64,000 bases of DNA from Thalassospira sp. HF15 (GTDB taxonomy: Bacteria > Pseudomonadota > Alphaproteobacteria > Rhodospirillales > Thalassospiraceae): the NCBI RefSeq assembly GCF_011806525.1, contig NZ_JAAVKI010000006.1:264105-328104 (forward strand), in the 5' to 3' direction. The translations under genes and the position numbers were made by a program. Below, one piece after another: positions 16,877 through 25,968 of this stretch (the first letter of the stretch is position 1; each line of letters opens with the position of its first letter). A model generated the notes under the pieces. It did not search any database, was not told the origin of the DNA, and saw only the letters and a list, made by a program, of their open reading frames with translations.

Positions 16877-18154
16877 ATGGCTGATCTAAGCTGCAAAATC
16901 GCCGGTATTGATTCACTTAATCCGTTCTGGCTGGCATCCGCACCGCCAACAGACAAGAAATACAACGTCGTTCGCGCCTTTGAGGCCGGATGGGGCGGGG
17001 TTGTCTGGAAAACATTGGGCATTGATCCGCCCGTGGTGAACGTCTCGTCACGCTATGGCGCGCACCATGACCAGAACCGTCGTCTGTTGGGGATCAACAA
17101 TATCGAGCTGATCTCGGACCGACCGCTTGAAACCAACCTTCAGGAAATCCGCGAGTGCCGTGTCGAATACCCCGACCATGTGATCATCGGGTCGATGATG
17201 GCCCCGATCGAGGAGCGCGCCTGGAAGGACCTTGCCCAGCAGATCGCCGAAAGCGGTGTGCATGGTCTGGAACTTAACCTTGGGTGCCCGCATGGCATGT
17301 GCGAACGCGGTATGGGGTCCGCCATTGGTCAGGTGCCGGAAATGGTCGAACAGGTTACCCGTTGGGTGAAGGACGCGGTGGATATTCCGGTCTTTACCAA
17401 ACTGACCCCGAACATCACCAATATCCTGTGGTCGGCCGAGGCCGCGCTTAAGGGCGGGGCGGATGCCGTATCGCTGATTAACACTGTTAACTCGATCATT
17501 TCGGTCGATATCGACAACATGGTTCCGGAACCTGTTGTGGATGGCAAGGGCACTCATGGCGGCTATTGCGGATCGGCAGTCAAGCCGATTGCACTGAACA
17601 TGGTGGCCGAAATCGCCCGCACGCCTGAAACCCGCGACCTTGAGATTTCCGGTATTGGTGGCATCACCACCTGGAAAGACGCGGTCGAATTCATGTCGCT
17701 GGGGTCGAACGCCGTTCAGGTTTGTACTGCGGCGATGATCTATGGTTTCCGTGTAGTCGATGACCTGATTGACGGTATGAGCCAGTGGATGGACGACAAG
17801 GGTTACACCAGCGTCGAACAGTTCACCCGTGCAGCCGTTCCGCAGGTTTCCGACTGGAACGAGCTGAACATGAACTTCGATACCAAGGCGGTGATCAACC
17901 CGGATAACTGCATCGAATGCGGTCGTTGCCATATTGCGTGTGAAGATACCTCGCACCAGGCAATCACCATGACCGACAAGCCAGAAGGCGGTCGCCTGTT
18001 TGAGGTGGTTGATGAGGAATGCGTTGGGTGTAACCTTTGCTATCACATCTGCCCGGTCCCCGATTGCATCACCATGGAACCGGTCAAGACCGACAAGCCG
18101 CCGATGACCTGGCCGGAACATCCGCTTAATCCCATGCGTATGGCCGCCGAGTAA
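16877..18154 (+). CDS. preA: NAD-dependent dihydropyrimidine dehydrogenase, subunit PreA
   Basis: Catalytic subunit carrying FMN in a TIM barrel that reduces the pyrimidine ring, homologous to the C-terminal half of mammalian dihydropyrimidine dehydrogenase. The 425 residues show the barrel motifs NPFWLASAPPT, LNLGCPHGMCERGMG and GIGGITTWKDAVEFM. A C-terminal ferredoxin domain has two clusters, CIECGRCHIAC and CVGCNLCYHICPVPDC. The active-site cysteine is likely in the GMCERGMGSA loop. The start is preceded by AAAGGGAGAG. It lies between preT and the amidohydrolase gene with short gaps, a typical reductive pyrimidine catabolic operon. Confidence 0.95.
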   Translation: MADLSCKIAGIDSLNPFWLASAPPTDKKYNVVRAFEAGWGGVVWKTLGIDPPVVNVSSRYGAHHDQNRRLLGINNIELISDRPLETNLQEIRECRVEYPDHVIIGSMMAPIEERAWKDLAQQIAESGVHGLELNLGCPHGMCERGMGSAIGQVPEMVEQVTRWVKDAVDIPVFTKLTPNITNILWSAEAALKGGADAVSLINTVNSIISVDIDNMVPEPVVDGKGTHGGYCGSAVKPIALNMVAEIARTPETRDLEISGIGGITTWKDAVEFMSLGSNAVQVCTAAMIYGFRVVDDLIDGMSQWMDDKGYTSVEQFTRAAVPQVSDWNELNMNFDTKAVINPDNCIECGRCHIACEDTSHQAITMTDKPEGGRLFEVVDEECVGCNLCYHICPVPDCITMEPVKTDKPPMTWPEHPLNPMRMAAE

Positions 18155-18198
18155 TCCATCCGCGCCACCCGCGCCACCAAAACCAAAAGGACCGACTA

Positions 18199-19476
18199 AT
18201 GACTGCTCAACCCAGTGTACGTAACCTGTCAATTGATGGTGACCGCCTTTGGGATAGCCTGATGGAAATGGCCAAGATCGGCAAAACCGCAAAGGATGGC
18301 GTTTGCCGTCTGGCGCTGACCGATCTTGACCGTGAAAGCCGCGATCTGTTCATTAAATGGTGCGAGGCAGAGGGCTGCTCGATCCGGATCGACAAGATGG
18401 GTAATATCTTTGCCCGTCGCGAAGGCCGCAACCCGGATCTGCCCCCGGTCGTGATGGGAAGCCATCTTGATAGCCAGCCGACCGGCGGCAAATATGATGG
18501 CGTGTACGGCGTTCTGACCGGACTTGAGGTCATCCGTACGCTGAATGAAGCCAAATACGAAACCGAGGCCCCGCTGGAAGTCGTTTGCTGGACGAACGAG
18601 GAAGGCTCGCGCTTTGCCCCGGCAATGGTGTCATCAGGCGTCTTTGCCAAGGTGTTTGATCTCGAATACGGCCATTCGCGCGCCGATGTTGATGGCAAAA
18701 CCATGGGGCAGGAACTCGAACGGATTGGCTATATGGGACCGGACGAACCGACCATTGATGCCCATCCGATGGGGGCGTATTTCGAAGCCCATATCGAACA
18801 GGGCCCGATCCTTGAAGACGAAGGCAAGGATGTCGGGATTGTCACCGATGCCCAGGGCCAACGTTGGTATGAAATCAAGTTCACCGGTGTTGAAGCCCAT
18901 GCGGGCCCGACCCCGATGAAAACCCGTAAGGATGCGTTGCTTGGTGCATCGCGTGTGGTCGAACTGGTCAACAAGATCGGTCTGGATCGTTCCCCGCTTG
19001 CGTGTGCGACCGTCGGCATGATGCAGATCCACCCGAACTCGCGCAACGTCATCCCGGGTGAGGTGTTCTTCACGGTTGATTTCCGCCATCCTGACGATGC
19101 GGTTCTGGCCGATATGGACAAGGCGCTCCGTGAAGGCGTTGAAAAGATTGCCAAGGATATCGGTCTTGAAACCGAGTTCGAGCAGATCTTCTATTACGCT
19201 CCGGTGCCGTTCGATAAATCCTGCGTTGATGCAGTACGCAAGGGCGCAGAGCTTGGCGGTTTCTCGGCACGTGAAATCGTCTCGGGTGCCGGTCATGATG
19301 CCTGCTATCTTGCCCAGGTTTGCCCGACTGCGATGATCTTCATCCCGTGTGTTGACGGTATTTCCCATAACGAGATCGAGGAAGTCCACAAGCCATGGTC
19401 TGATGCCGGTGGACAGGTTCTGCTCAATGCGGTTCTGGCCAAGGCTGATGAAACGGTGATGCAGAAATCAGGTTGA
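18199..19476 (+). CDS. N-carbamoyl-beta-alanine/N-carbamoyl-amino acid hydrolase (M20 family)
   Basis: Zinc- or manganese-dependent amidohydrolase of the AmaB/HyuC/Pyd3 group. Here it most likely cleaves N-carbamoyl-beta-alanine (and N-carbamoyl-beta-aminoisobutyrate) to the amino acid, CO2 and ammonia. The 425-residue protein shows the M20 metal-binding stretches GSHLDSQPTGGKYDGVYG (His and bridging Asp), WTNEEGSRFAPAM (Glu pair) and AHIEQGP, plus the C-terminal SGAGHDACYLA histidine. It follows preA by 44 bp and is the last gene before a strong terminator. A second enzyme of unrelated fold for the same reaction is encoded at 27548, so their substrate split is open. Confidence 0.87.
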   Translation: MTAQPSVRNLSIDGDRLWDSLMEMAKIGKTAKDGVCRLALTDLDRESRDLFIKWCEAEGCSIRIDKMGNIFARREGRNPDLPPVVMGSHLDSQPTGGKYDGVYGVLTGLEVIRTLNEAKYETEAPLEVVCWTNEEGSRFAPAMVSSGVFAKVFDLEYGHSRADVDGKTMGQELERIGYMGPDEPTIDAHPMGAYFEAHIEQGPILEDEGKDVGIVTDAQGQRWYEIKFTGVEAHAGPTPMKTRKDALLGASRVVELVNKIGLDRSPLACATVGMMQIHPNSRNVIPGEVFFTVDFRHPDDAVLADMDKALREGVEKIAKDIGLETEFEQIFYYAPVPFDKSCVDAVRKGAELGGFSAREIVSGAGHDACYLAQVCPTAMIFIPCVDGISHNEIEEVHKPWSDAGGQVLLNAVLAKADETVMQKSG

Positions 19477-19528
19477 ATTCGCTGATCAAGAAGAAGACTT
19501 CTCGTGGCTGACTATGAAGCCAACCAGA

Positions 19529-19560
19529 GCGGGGCAGGTTAATCCTGCCCCGCCTTTTTT
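19529..19560 (+). terminator. Terminator of the preT-preA operon
   Basis: A perfect 10-bp stem, GCGGGGCAGG/CCTGCCCCGC, with loop TTAAT is followed by seven T residues. Confidence 0.93.
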
Positions 19561-19695
19561 ATGTCCGACACTTGCCGGTGCTTGTGTTTCGGATGCTTTC
19601 TGCAGGACAAATTTAAACTTCAGGTTGTTTTTTTGTGGGTAGAATGTATTAATTTTATGTAAGGTTAGTATCGGTCACTCCTTGGGGGCGGGATA

Positions 19696-22600
19696 ATGAC
19701 GAGCAAGCGCATAGTTGCATTTTGTTTGGTTCTGTTGCTTGGGGGTTGCCCCGGTACCGTTTCAAAATTGAATATACCGGGTACGACGTCCGGAGCGATC
19801 ACATTATCAGGTGGTCAGGTGGTTTCGCGCGAAAGGCTACTCAATGATCGCAATGATCAAGTCGCTTGGCTGAATAATCGTTTGGCGGCTACAGACCAGC
19901 AAGCTTTTGGCATAAACGGCGGGATTGATTTTAGAACCTTCTCTGCGACCTTGGCGCAGCTTCAGGCAAGTAACAAGGTTATACGGGACCGGGTCAGTCG
20001 ACCAGGAACAACGGACGCAGGCAATGGTGCCGGTCAAAATGTCGAGGCTGATCTTAGTCTTCTTGACGCTAGCGGTGCCTTGAAGAACGACGCAGCCTCA
20101 TCGCGGGCACCAGATCCGACCGCTGCAAAAACCTTCGAAGGATCGTCGCCTATAGATGACTTTCGCGACAGGCTATCTTACCGGGAAGAGGTGCGATCTG
20201 AAATTATCGAAACAGGTCTGGATGACGCACATGACTTGAATGGGCGTGCGTTATATCGTCTTCAATTTAGCCCAACTGTCTTGCCGGAACCTGACACAGG
20301 TTCATGGGCGCTCATTCGTATGCGTATTTTGACTGATGGGCAAGTCTTAAGTAAGGAAAAGTATGATGAATGGGTTAGAAGAATAAATAATCAATTTGCA
20401 TCAAGGTTGCAAAATAAAGTTGACGATGCAATAGAAGAACGTTTGAGTCCTGACGAGTTTCGATTGTTAAAGGCGCAAATTGAAGGCATTCCGACAAAAT
20501 GCTCTCCTGAAAAAAATGAAGCCTTTGTAAGTATTTTAGAGGATAAGGCTGATTTTTCTGGTTTTTACGAAACGGAAGTGGGAGATTTAGACCGGTACAT
20601 GCCTAATGATTATGTTGTTTCTAGAAGCAAATATAGTTCACTAAAATCAAATTTTGAAAGTATTTTTGACAAATGCAGGCCTGGGAATAATTATCGATCA
20701 AGACCAATTGCGTTTGAGATGGCAAGGCTTCAGGTTAATTACTATAAGCGGTTGTTTGGGACTTATCTGGGGAAAATTGACGATAAAAATATCAATGAGC
20801 TATGTGATGAAAGGCTGAGATGTTCATATTCATTCAAAGGCTCAGAGGACGGTCGTAAAGAACTCAGCAAGAAGCTTAAGGGAATAGAACAAGAATACAG
20901 TAGTGATATGGGAGGAGCAATACTTGTTTATGCCGTGACTCCAAAAGAGACAGTACAGCGCATTTCAGACGTTGCAGGGCGTCGGGAATCTGGCCAAACG
21001 GCACTTGCGTTGAATGCCCTTCTCGGATCAGTTGGTGTGGATGCGGGTCTAACACAGATCAACGATAGCCAGCTTTTGCTGCAGGCCTTGCGGCGTCAAC
21101 CGCTTGTGGTTGGTTTCTCTGATCAGGTTCAAACTGCGAAGAGAGAGAATGTTGATTTAGCTGCTAAGGAGTCTGCAGTTCAAAAGCTAGTTGATGAATT
21201 GGGTGATGCAGCTGAAGAAATTCAGAATAAGTCTGTAGAATTACTGGATATTCGCTCAGATGACGAGTCAGGTGGTTCGGCTGGTCAGTCTAAGTCAGGT
21301 ACGATTGGGGATAGCGATACTGCGACAGAACAAGATACGAAACATCAGAAAGCTAGAGAAAGTTTTAATAAGGCAAGTAAAGAGTTTTCAGATGTTCAGA
21401 GTGCTCTAATAGAAGCGCAGAAAGAACTGGAGAGGGAAAGGAAAAATTTTCTTGGGGTGCGTAAAACTTACCACGAGTTCGGTTGGATTATCGGGCCGCA
21501 AATGAAAATCGACCCAGGGACAGCTCGGCCAATTGGCGAACGCGGTATTAAGTACAGTTTCAGGCACGTCAATCGCCAAAATTCGCTTGCAGCGGTGGTG
21601 GGGGTTCCCGGTTGGTGGACCAAACTAAAGTTGGTGGCTGTTACTTGCTGGCGCAAAGCGCAAAAGGATGGCATTGACGATTGCGATGATGTCTCGACGC
21701 TGATGGATCGCAGTATATTAGCGGATAAAAATGCTATTAAGGAGCTTAAAGGCAATGCCTTTGCTCCGCTTGTAACCAAGGAAATTGAAATTGCGCTTCC
21801 GGGGGCTGTTGACGCGATCACAGATGCGTTGTTGCCTGTTTCCATAAAGTTAAGACCGGAGCCTAAAATTGAAGGTGTGATTGCAGATCTTCGGGTTGGT
21901 GAGGACGGGTATGTTCTGATCCCGGGTACCAACCTGTGGAGAAATGCAGTTGTGACGATTGGCAGTCAGGCGGCTGACAAGGTGACTGTCTTACCTGATA
22001 TGGAGGGAATTGTTGCATTCTTTGATGGTGTTCGAGATCAAAACGGCATTGTCGAAGGAGAAGGAGGCCGTAAGGTTGAAGTAAGAGTTTGGACGAGCGC
22101 TGGAAATGTTTCGGCAGGAAATGTGCTGATATCTGGATATGGAGCAGGTCAATCAACCCGTGTCGTGGCTCTTCAAAATTTTGGTTGGGTTAAAGGAAAG
22201 CTTGATCTTGAGGTTTCGCCGCGCTTGATCAGGCAAAGCAACCTTGCTCCTGAATTGGCTGTTCGCAGACTAACGGACGACGGGTTGGGTAGTTGGACAA
22301 AAATAACTGGCCTTCAAGTGAATGCGTCAGAAGGGCTTGTCAGGGGGGTGCTTCAGCAGTGTGACGAGTGTAAAAGTGGTGGCTTGATCGAGGTTGCTTT
22401 TGTCGTTAAGGAACGGGTCGGCGTGCCGCCTAGTCATCACATCGCGAAAGGCTCATTGGTCTTCTACAAAACAGAGGACGAGGCAAAAATTCGGGCCATG
22501 GAAGATGGCGAGATAAGTAGCGTCATTGTATCAGGTGTAGAAGATGTCGACTTGTTGCTTCCGCTTTCTTTTGAGAAAGCATTTCCAGGGTTTAATCCTG

Positions 22601-22890
22601 AGGGGCCTGTAGAGGTCTCGCTGAGTGCAGACAAAACTGTAAGGGGCTCCGCCAATATAAAGGAGTGTTCTAGTGTGGGGGGGGCAGGTAAGTATTCTGC
22701 CCATCAAAAGTGTACACTTAGTTTGACATCTGAGCTTGTCCAAAGGTTGCAAGCGGGGCTAGGGGGAGCTAGCTCGTCCCAGCTTGAGTTCATGTTTACA
22801 GGTGCGCCTGTGAACGTTTCTGTTGATGGGATATCAATCGCTCCTGCGGATCGATCGAAACTCGGAAAACTGAAAAAGCCACAAAGCTAG
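19696..22890 (+). CDS. Large uncharacterised lipoprotein (1064 aa)
   Basis: I do not recognise this protein. It starts with a short lipoprotein signal whose lipobox is LGGC (Cys18, followed by Pro). After it come a low-similarity helical region (to about residue 480), a charged coiled-coil-like segment (about 485-590), and a C-terminal part with repeated beta-rich stretches. One of these (EDGYVLIPGTNLWRNAVVTI) reads like an IPT/TIG immunoglobulin-like domain. The coding sequence is markedly more AT-rich than the flanking pyrimidine genes, especially 20340-21000 and 21130-21440, which suggests separate acquisition. GGGGGCGGGATA precedes the ATG. It has its own promoter region after the preT operon terminator and ends in a 4-bp convergent overlap with a solute-binding protein gene. 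Confidence 0.75.
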   Translation: MTSKRIVAFCLVLLLGGCPGTVSKLNIPGTTSGAITLSGGQVVSRERLLNDRNDQVAWLNNRLAATDQQAFGINGGIDFRTFSATLAQLQASNKVIRDRVSRPGTTDAGNGAGQNVEADLSLLDASGALKNDAASSRAPDPTAAKTFEGSSPIDDFRDRLSYREEVRSEIIETGLDDAHDLNGRALYRLQFSPTVLPEPDTGSWALIRMRILTDGQVLSKEKYDEWVRRINNQFASRLQNKVDDAIEERLSPDEFRLLKAQIEGIPTKCSPEKNEAFVSILEDKADFSGFYETEVGDLDRYMPNDYVVSRSKYSSLKSNFESIFDKCRPGNNYRSRPIAFEMARLQVNYYKRLFGTYLGKIDDKNINELCDERLRCSYSFKGSEDGRKELSKKLKGIEQEYSSDMGGAILVYAVTPKETVQRISDVAGRRESGQTALALNALLGSVGVDAGLTQINDSQLLLQALRRQPLVVGFSDQVQTAKRENVDLAAKESAVQKLVDELGDAAEEIQNKSVELLDIRSDDESGGSAGQSKSGTIGDSDTATEQDTKHQKARESFNKASKEFSDVQSALIEAQKELERERKNFLGVRKTYHEFGWIIGPQMKIDPGTARPIGERGIKYSFRHVNRQNSLAAVVGVPGWWTKLKLVAVTCWRKAQKDGIDDCDDVSTLMDRSILADKNAIKELKGNAFAPLVTKEIEIALPGAVDAITDALLPVSIKLRPEPKIEGVIADLRVGEDGYVLIPGTNLWRNAVVTIGSQAADKVTVLPDMEGIVAFFDGVRDQNGIVEGEGGRKVEVRVWTSAGNVSAGNVLISGYGAGQSTRVVALQNFGWVKGKLDLEVSPRLIRQSNLAPELAVRRLTDDGLGSWTKITGLQVNASEGLVRGVLQQCDECKSGGLIEVAFVVKERVGVPPSHHIAKGSLVFYKTEDEAKIRAMEDGEISSVIVSGVEDVDLLLPLSFEKAFPGFNPEGPVEVSLSADKTVRGSANIKECSSVGGAGKYSAHQKCTLSLTSELVQRLQAGLGGASSSQLEFMFTGAPVNVSVDGISIAPADRSKLGKLKKPQS

Positions 22891-23738
22891 CTTTCGCCTT
22901 CGGACAGGTCGACCAGATGGTTGTGCGTCCAGCTTTCCAGCGTGCCGTCGTCAGTCAGTTTCTCGATCAGGAGATTAAGATGTTTGACATGGCCCATGCA
23001 GGGGCTTTTGCGTGAAAACATGAAATGCACTTCATTGCTGTCAATCGGTGGCTCGACGGCTGTAACCAAGTTTACAAGATTGTCGCGATAAAGGTTGGAT
23101 AGCCCGTCAAACCGGCCAAGCATGACGTAATCCACCCGGCCTTTCATCAGCACATCAAAGATGCGATTTCCCGTCGGCGAGAAAATCATGTCCAGATGTT
23201 CTTGCGCATATCGATCAATATAATCGCCATAGCTGCCCCCTTGCGGGCGTGCGCCGCGATAGCCGATCAGATCATGCAGATCAATGACCGGAAACTGGTT
23301 GTCGCTGCGTTGAAATACCATGATGTCGTCAGTGCTAAATGGCGCGCTATAGAAATGCGTCTGATCACGTTCGGCCGTGAAATAGGCGCCGGCGATCACA
23401 TCAAGTTCGCCATTGCTCAGCATCTGAATGGAGCGTGTCCATGGAATGTCGATATTGAGATCAAGCCGCAGATTATTGCGCTCGGCATATTCTTGCAGAA
23501 TATCTATGGCAAGACCGGTTTGCTCACCGTTTTGATGGATATAGGTTATCGGTTCCCAGCCATTTGCGCCGCCAACAGACAGCACCTGGCAATTGGCAGT
23601 GGCGGGTGCGATTTCAGTCTGCGTTGCAGCGGTTTGTTGGGCCGTTGCCGGGGAAACCATCAGGGCAACAACGCCTGAGAGAAACAAGGCAGGCACACAC
23701 AGACAGACGGGACGAAATGTTTGACTGATCCACATCAT
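22887..23738 (-). CDS. Orphan periplasmic solute-binding protein, SBP_bac_3 family (copy 2)
   Basis: A 283-residue secreted protein with a signal peptide (ending near ATAQQ) and the amino acid-type family 3 binding fold. GWEPITYIHQNGEQTGLAIDI, the GELDVIAGAYFTAERD stretch and DLIGYRGARPQGGSYGDYID are typical. No permease or ATPase gene accompanies it, so it may act as a ligand sensor or donate to a transporter elsewhere. It is a clear paralogue of the next upstream gene (23842-24729), sharing the same order of motifs over the whole length. They are on the same strand, 103 bp apart. Confidence 0.8.
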   Translation of the reverse strand: MMWISQTFRPVCLCVPALFLSGVVALMVSPATAQQTAATQTEIAPATANCQVLSVGGANGWEPITYIHQNGEQTGLAIDILQEYAERNNLRLDLNIDIPWTRSIQMLSNGELDVIAGAYFTAERDQTHFYSAPFSTDDIMVFQRSDNQFPVIDLHDLIGYRGARPQGGSYGDYIDRYAQEHLDMIFSPTGNRIFDVLMKGRVDYVMLGRFDGLSNLYRDNLVNLVTAVEPPIDSNEVHFMFSRKSPCMGHVKHLNLLIEKLTDDGTLESWTHNHLVDLSEGES

Positions 23739-23841
23739 GACCGTTCGGAATACCGTGATTATGAGTAACCTCTAAGGTTTGTTTCATCGTCATGCTATTC
23801 AACTATACAGAAGTGGGTCGCCTTTTGGGTAGGGCTCGGTT

Positions 23842-24729
23842 TCAGCTTCCGGTTTCGAAATCAAACACGGTTTGTCTTAGATGATAGTCGATCCGTTCTT
23901 GCAGCGTCCCATTACTACTAAGCTCTGCAATCAGCTTGTTGATCTGTTCAACATGTTCCAGGCAGGGGCTGTTGCGCGAGAACATAAGGCGCACCGGGTT
24001 TTTCGCGACCGGTGGTTCGACCGGGATGATTTTATCCTGTACGCCGAGCTTGCGAACGGTTGCCACGCCGTCATAGCGCGCCAGCAAAACATAGTCGACA
24101 TGCCCTGCAAGCAGTAAGTCGAAGATATGGTCGTTGATCGGCGAGTACACGATATCAAGTTCTTGTTTTGAGTAGGTGTCTATCTTGTTGCCAAGACTGC
24201 CGCCATGCGGTCGTGCCCCTCGATATCCCTTGAGGTCTTCGATCCTGCTATAGCCAAAACGCCGGTCAGTATGCTGAAAGACCATAATGTCGTCTGAGTA
24301 GAAGGGATCACTGTATTGAAAGATCCGTTGGCGTTCATTCGTGAAATAGGCACCGGCGGTGACGTCAATTTTGCCCTGAAGCAGAAAATCAACGGCGCGT
24401 GCCCAGGGCAGTTCGATGTCGACTTCAACATCGATGCCTTCGCGTTTTGCGTATTCCTTGATGATATCGATACCAAGACCGGTTTGATGCCCGTCAGATG
24501 TCACATATGAGACAGGCTGCCAGCTTGCCGGGCCGCCTACGGTGATTGTGTCACATGTAGATCCCTGGGCACCCGGACTGGATGATCGGGTGCCGAATTG
24601 CTGGGCTTTCGCCAGAGTAGTATTTCCAGCTGCCAATGCAATTATCGCGCAGAGTGCGAATGTTCTAATAAATTTTATGTGTCGGGGCGTTAGCAGCATT
24701 TTTTCCGCTCTGTTCGTTTCCTCGTTCAT
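23842..24729 (-). CDS. Orphan periplasmic solute-binding protein, SBP_bac_3 family (copy 1)
   Basis: A 295-residue protein with an N-terminal hydrophobic export signal and a family 3 solute-binding domain (SWQPVSYVTSDGHQTGLGID, then GKIDVTAGAYFTNERQ, then DLKGYRGARPHGGSLGNKID). A conserved Cys near residue 60 of the mature part (STCDTITVGG) and one near the C-terminus (SRNSPCLEHVEQI) are shared with the downstream paralogue and could form a disulfide. There is no linked membrane component. It may precede its paralogue in one transcript. The ligand is unknown; family members usually bind polar amino acids or related small molecules. Confidence 0.8.
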   Translation of the reverse strand: MNEETNRAEKMLLTPRHIKFIRTFALCAIIALAAGNTTLAKAQQFGTRSSSPGAQGSTCDTITVGGPASWQPVSYVTSDGHQTGLGIDIIKEYAKREGIDVEVDIELPWARAVDFLLQGKIDVTAGAYFTNERQRIFQYSDPFYSDDIMVFQHTDRRFGYSRIEDLKGYRGARPHGGSLGNKIDTYSKQELDIVYSPINDHIFDLLLAGHVDYVLLARYDGVATVRKLGVQDKIIPVEPPVAKNPVRLMFSRNSPCLEHVEQINKLIAELSSNGTLQERIDYHLRQTVFDFETGS

Positions 24730-24838
24730 CAGATTATGCAGATATGCACGCGGTGCAAGCTATTCAACTTTCATCGACGAATAAGCTTGCCCGAACAGCT
24801 GTGAAATCGCGGGCAGGGGGCAACGGCAATGCCGCTGA

Positions 24839-25477
24839 TCAGGCCAGACCGACACCCTTGAGGATGATGCGCACGACATTTTCCTTGGCTTCAGTGAACT
24901 GTGCGTCGGTCAGTGGCTTGTCATTGTTGAATATCTCAATCTGACGGCCAAAGTCGGCATAGTGCTGGGTGGTGGCAAAGATCATGTACATCAGGGTATA
25001 GGGCTCGACATCATCCATCTTGCCTTCGGCGATCCAGCCACGGATTGCCTCAACACGGCTATCGAGCCAGTTTTTGACTGTGGTCGAAATGTATTCCGAG
25101 GAAAATTTGGCACCACGAATGATTTCATGTGCCCAAAGACGCGAGCCATAAGGGCGCACGCGCGACAGATCCATCTTTGCTTCGATATAGCCGCGCAGAA
25201 TGACGGCCGGATCAGCACTGTTATCGAACGTCATTGCTGCTTCCAGCCAATGATCACAGACATCCTCCATGATGCGACGATAAAGCGCCTCTTTGGTGCT
25301 GAAATAATAGTGCACATTGGCCTTGGGCACATGGGCGGTTTCCGCAATACGCGCGGTCGTGGCCCCCTTGAACCCGAAATCGGCAAACACCCGTTCGGCA
25401 GCCGCGAGAATCTGTTCTTCGTTTTCCTGCCGGATCGCGGCTTTGTGTGCGCCGTTTACTGCGGGTTTTGTGCTCAT
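24839..25477 (-). CDS. rutR: RutR-like TetR family pyrimidine-responsive regulator
   Basis: A 212-residue TetR-type repressor. The N-terminal helix-turn-helix (residues about 18-65, ending in VHYYFSTKEALYRRIM) and the C-terminal RutR-specific segment YMIFATTQHYADFGRQIE match the arrangement in E. coli RutR, which binds uracil or thymine and controls pyrimidine catabolism. It is encoded between two blocks of pyrimidine-degradation genes. RutR-type palindromes lie in its own promoter (25545-25560) and ahead of preT (15164-15179), so autoregulation and control of the reductive pathway are likely. No rut genes are present in the window. Effector identity is inferred. Confidence 0.85.
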   Translation of the reverse strand: MSTKPAVNGAHKAAIRQENEEQILAAAERVFADFGFKGATTARIAETAHVPKANVHYYFSTKEALYRRIMEDVCDHWLEAAMTFDNSADPAVILRGYIEAKMDLSRVRPYGSRLWAHEIIRGAKFSSEYISTTVKNWLDSRVEAIRGWIAEGKMDDVEPYTLMYMIFATTQHYADFGRQIEIFNNDKPLTDAQFTEAKENVVRIILKGVGLA

Positions 25478-25544
25478 TTTAGTGTCCCGTTTCGCGCCGA
25501 TTTCGATGGATCCAAATCGTGCCGTTTAATTCGCGTCATTTATC

Positions 25545-25560
25545 TTGACCGTTTGGTCAG
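25545..25560 (+). promoter_or_regulatory. RutR-type operator in front of rutR
   Basis: TTGACCGTTTGGTCAG has perfect TGACC/GGTCA arms and matches TTGACCANNTGGTCAA at 12 of 14 positions. It is 68 bp from the rutR start codon, a position expected for autorepression. Confidence 0.75.
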
Positions 25561-25842
25561 GTTAAAATAACCTCTACTGCAAATATCAAGAAGAAACTTT
25601 TTTATGCGCGTCGTGACTAGCCATGGTCAAGAGTCGGTTTTGTCCGAAATATCGAACAGTACCGATGAAAGATAAACACAAAATAGACGCCGTAAACAAA
25701 AATCAGGGTCGCCGAAATGGTGTTTGACAGTCGAATATTCGAAACAGTTCTGCGGTGGTGTTAAAGGCCTAGTGCATGGGCATGTCTCATGCTAACGACT
25801 TTGACGTGCCCGTATGACGGGCGTTCCCGGACACGCGATTGT

Positions 25843-25858
25843 TCGACATTTTGGTCAG
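25843..25858 (+). promoter_or_regulatory. Weak RutR-like box ahead of the aminotransferase gene
   Basis: TCGACATTTTGGTCAG keeps one full half-site (TGGTCA) and matches the RutR consensus at 10 of 14 positions. It lies 111 bp upstream of the aminotransferase start. It may be a degenerate operator or chance. Confidence 0.3.
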
Positions 25859-25968
25859 AGGGCCAGATACCTTTCGCGAAACGGGAAGAACAAAATCAGA
25901 TGCCGGTGGACGGTGCCCGCCACCGAACCGGTCGAGAGAAGCACTGAAAAGGTACGGGAGACCTTTTG

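Larger units (their letters stand above)
25478..25968. other. 490-bp divergent promoter region between rutR and the aminotransferase
   Basis: It holds the RutR-type box at 25545-25560 and a weaker one at 25843-25858, both listed separately. No gene is supported inside it. Confidence 0.5.

Noticed and set aside
17048..18292. A 414-codon minus-strand frame opposite preA
   Set aside because: Antisense to a gene with clear domains and clusters; no similarity to any family is visible.
19837..20037. Short minus-strand frame inside the large lipoprotein gene
   Set aside because: No ribosome-binding site or similarity; it is a shadow of the lipoprotein gene.
25614..25629. TGAC-N8-GTCA palindrome between rutR and the aminotransferase, considered as another RutR box
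   Set aside because: The half-site spacing is two bases too long, and only the right half matches the consensus.
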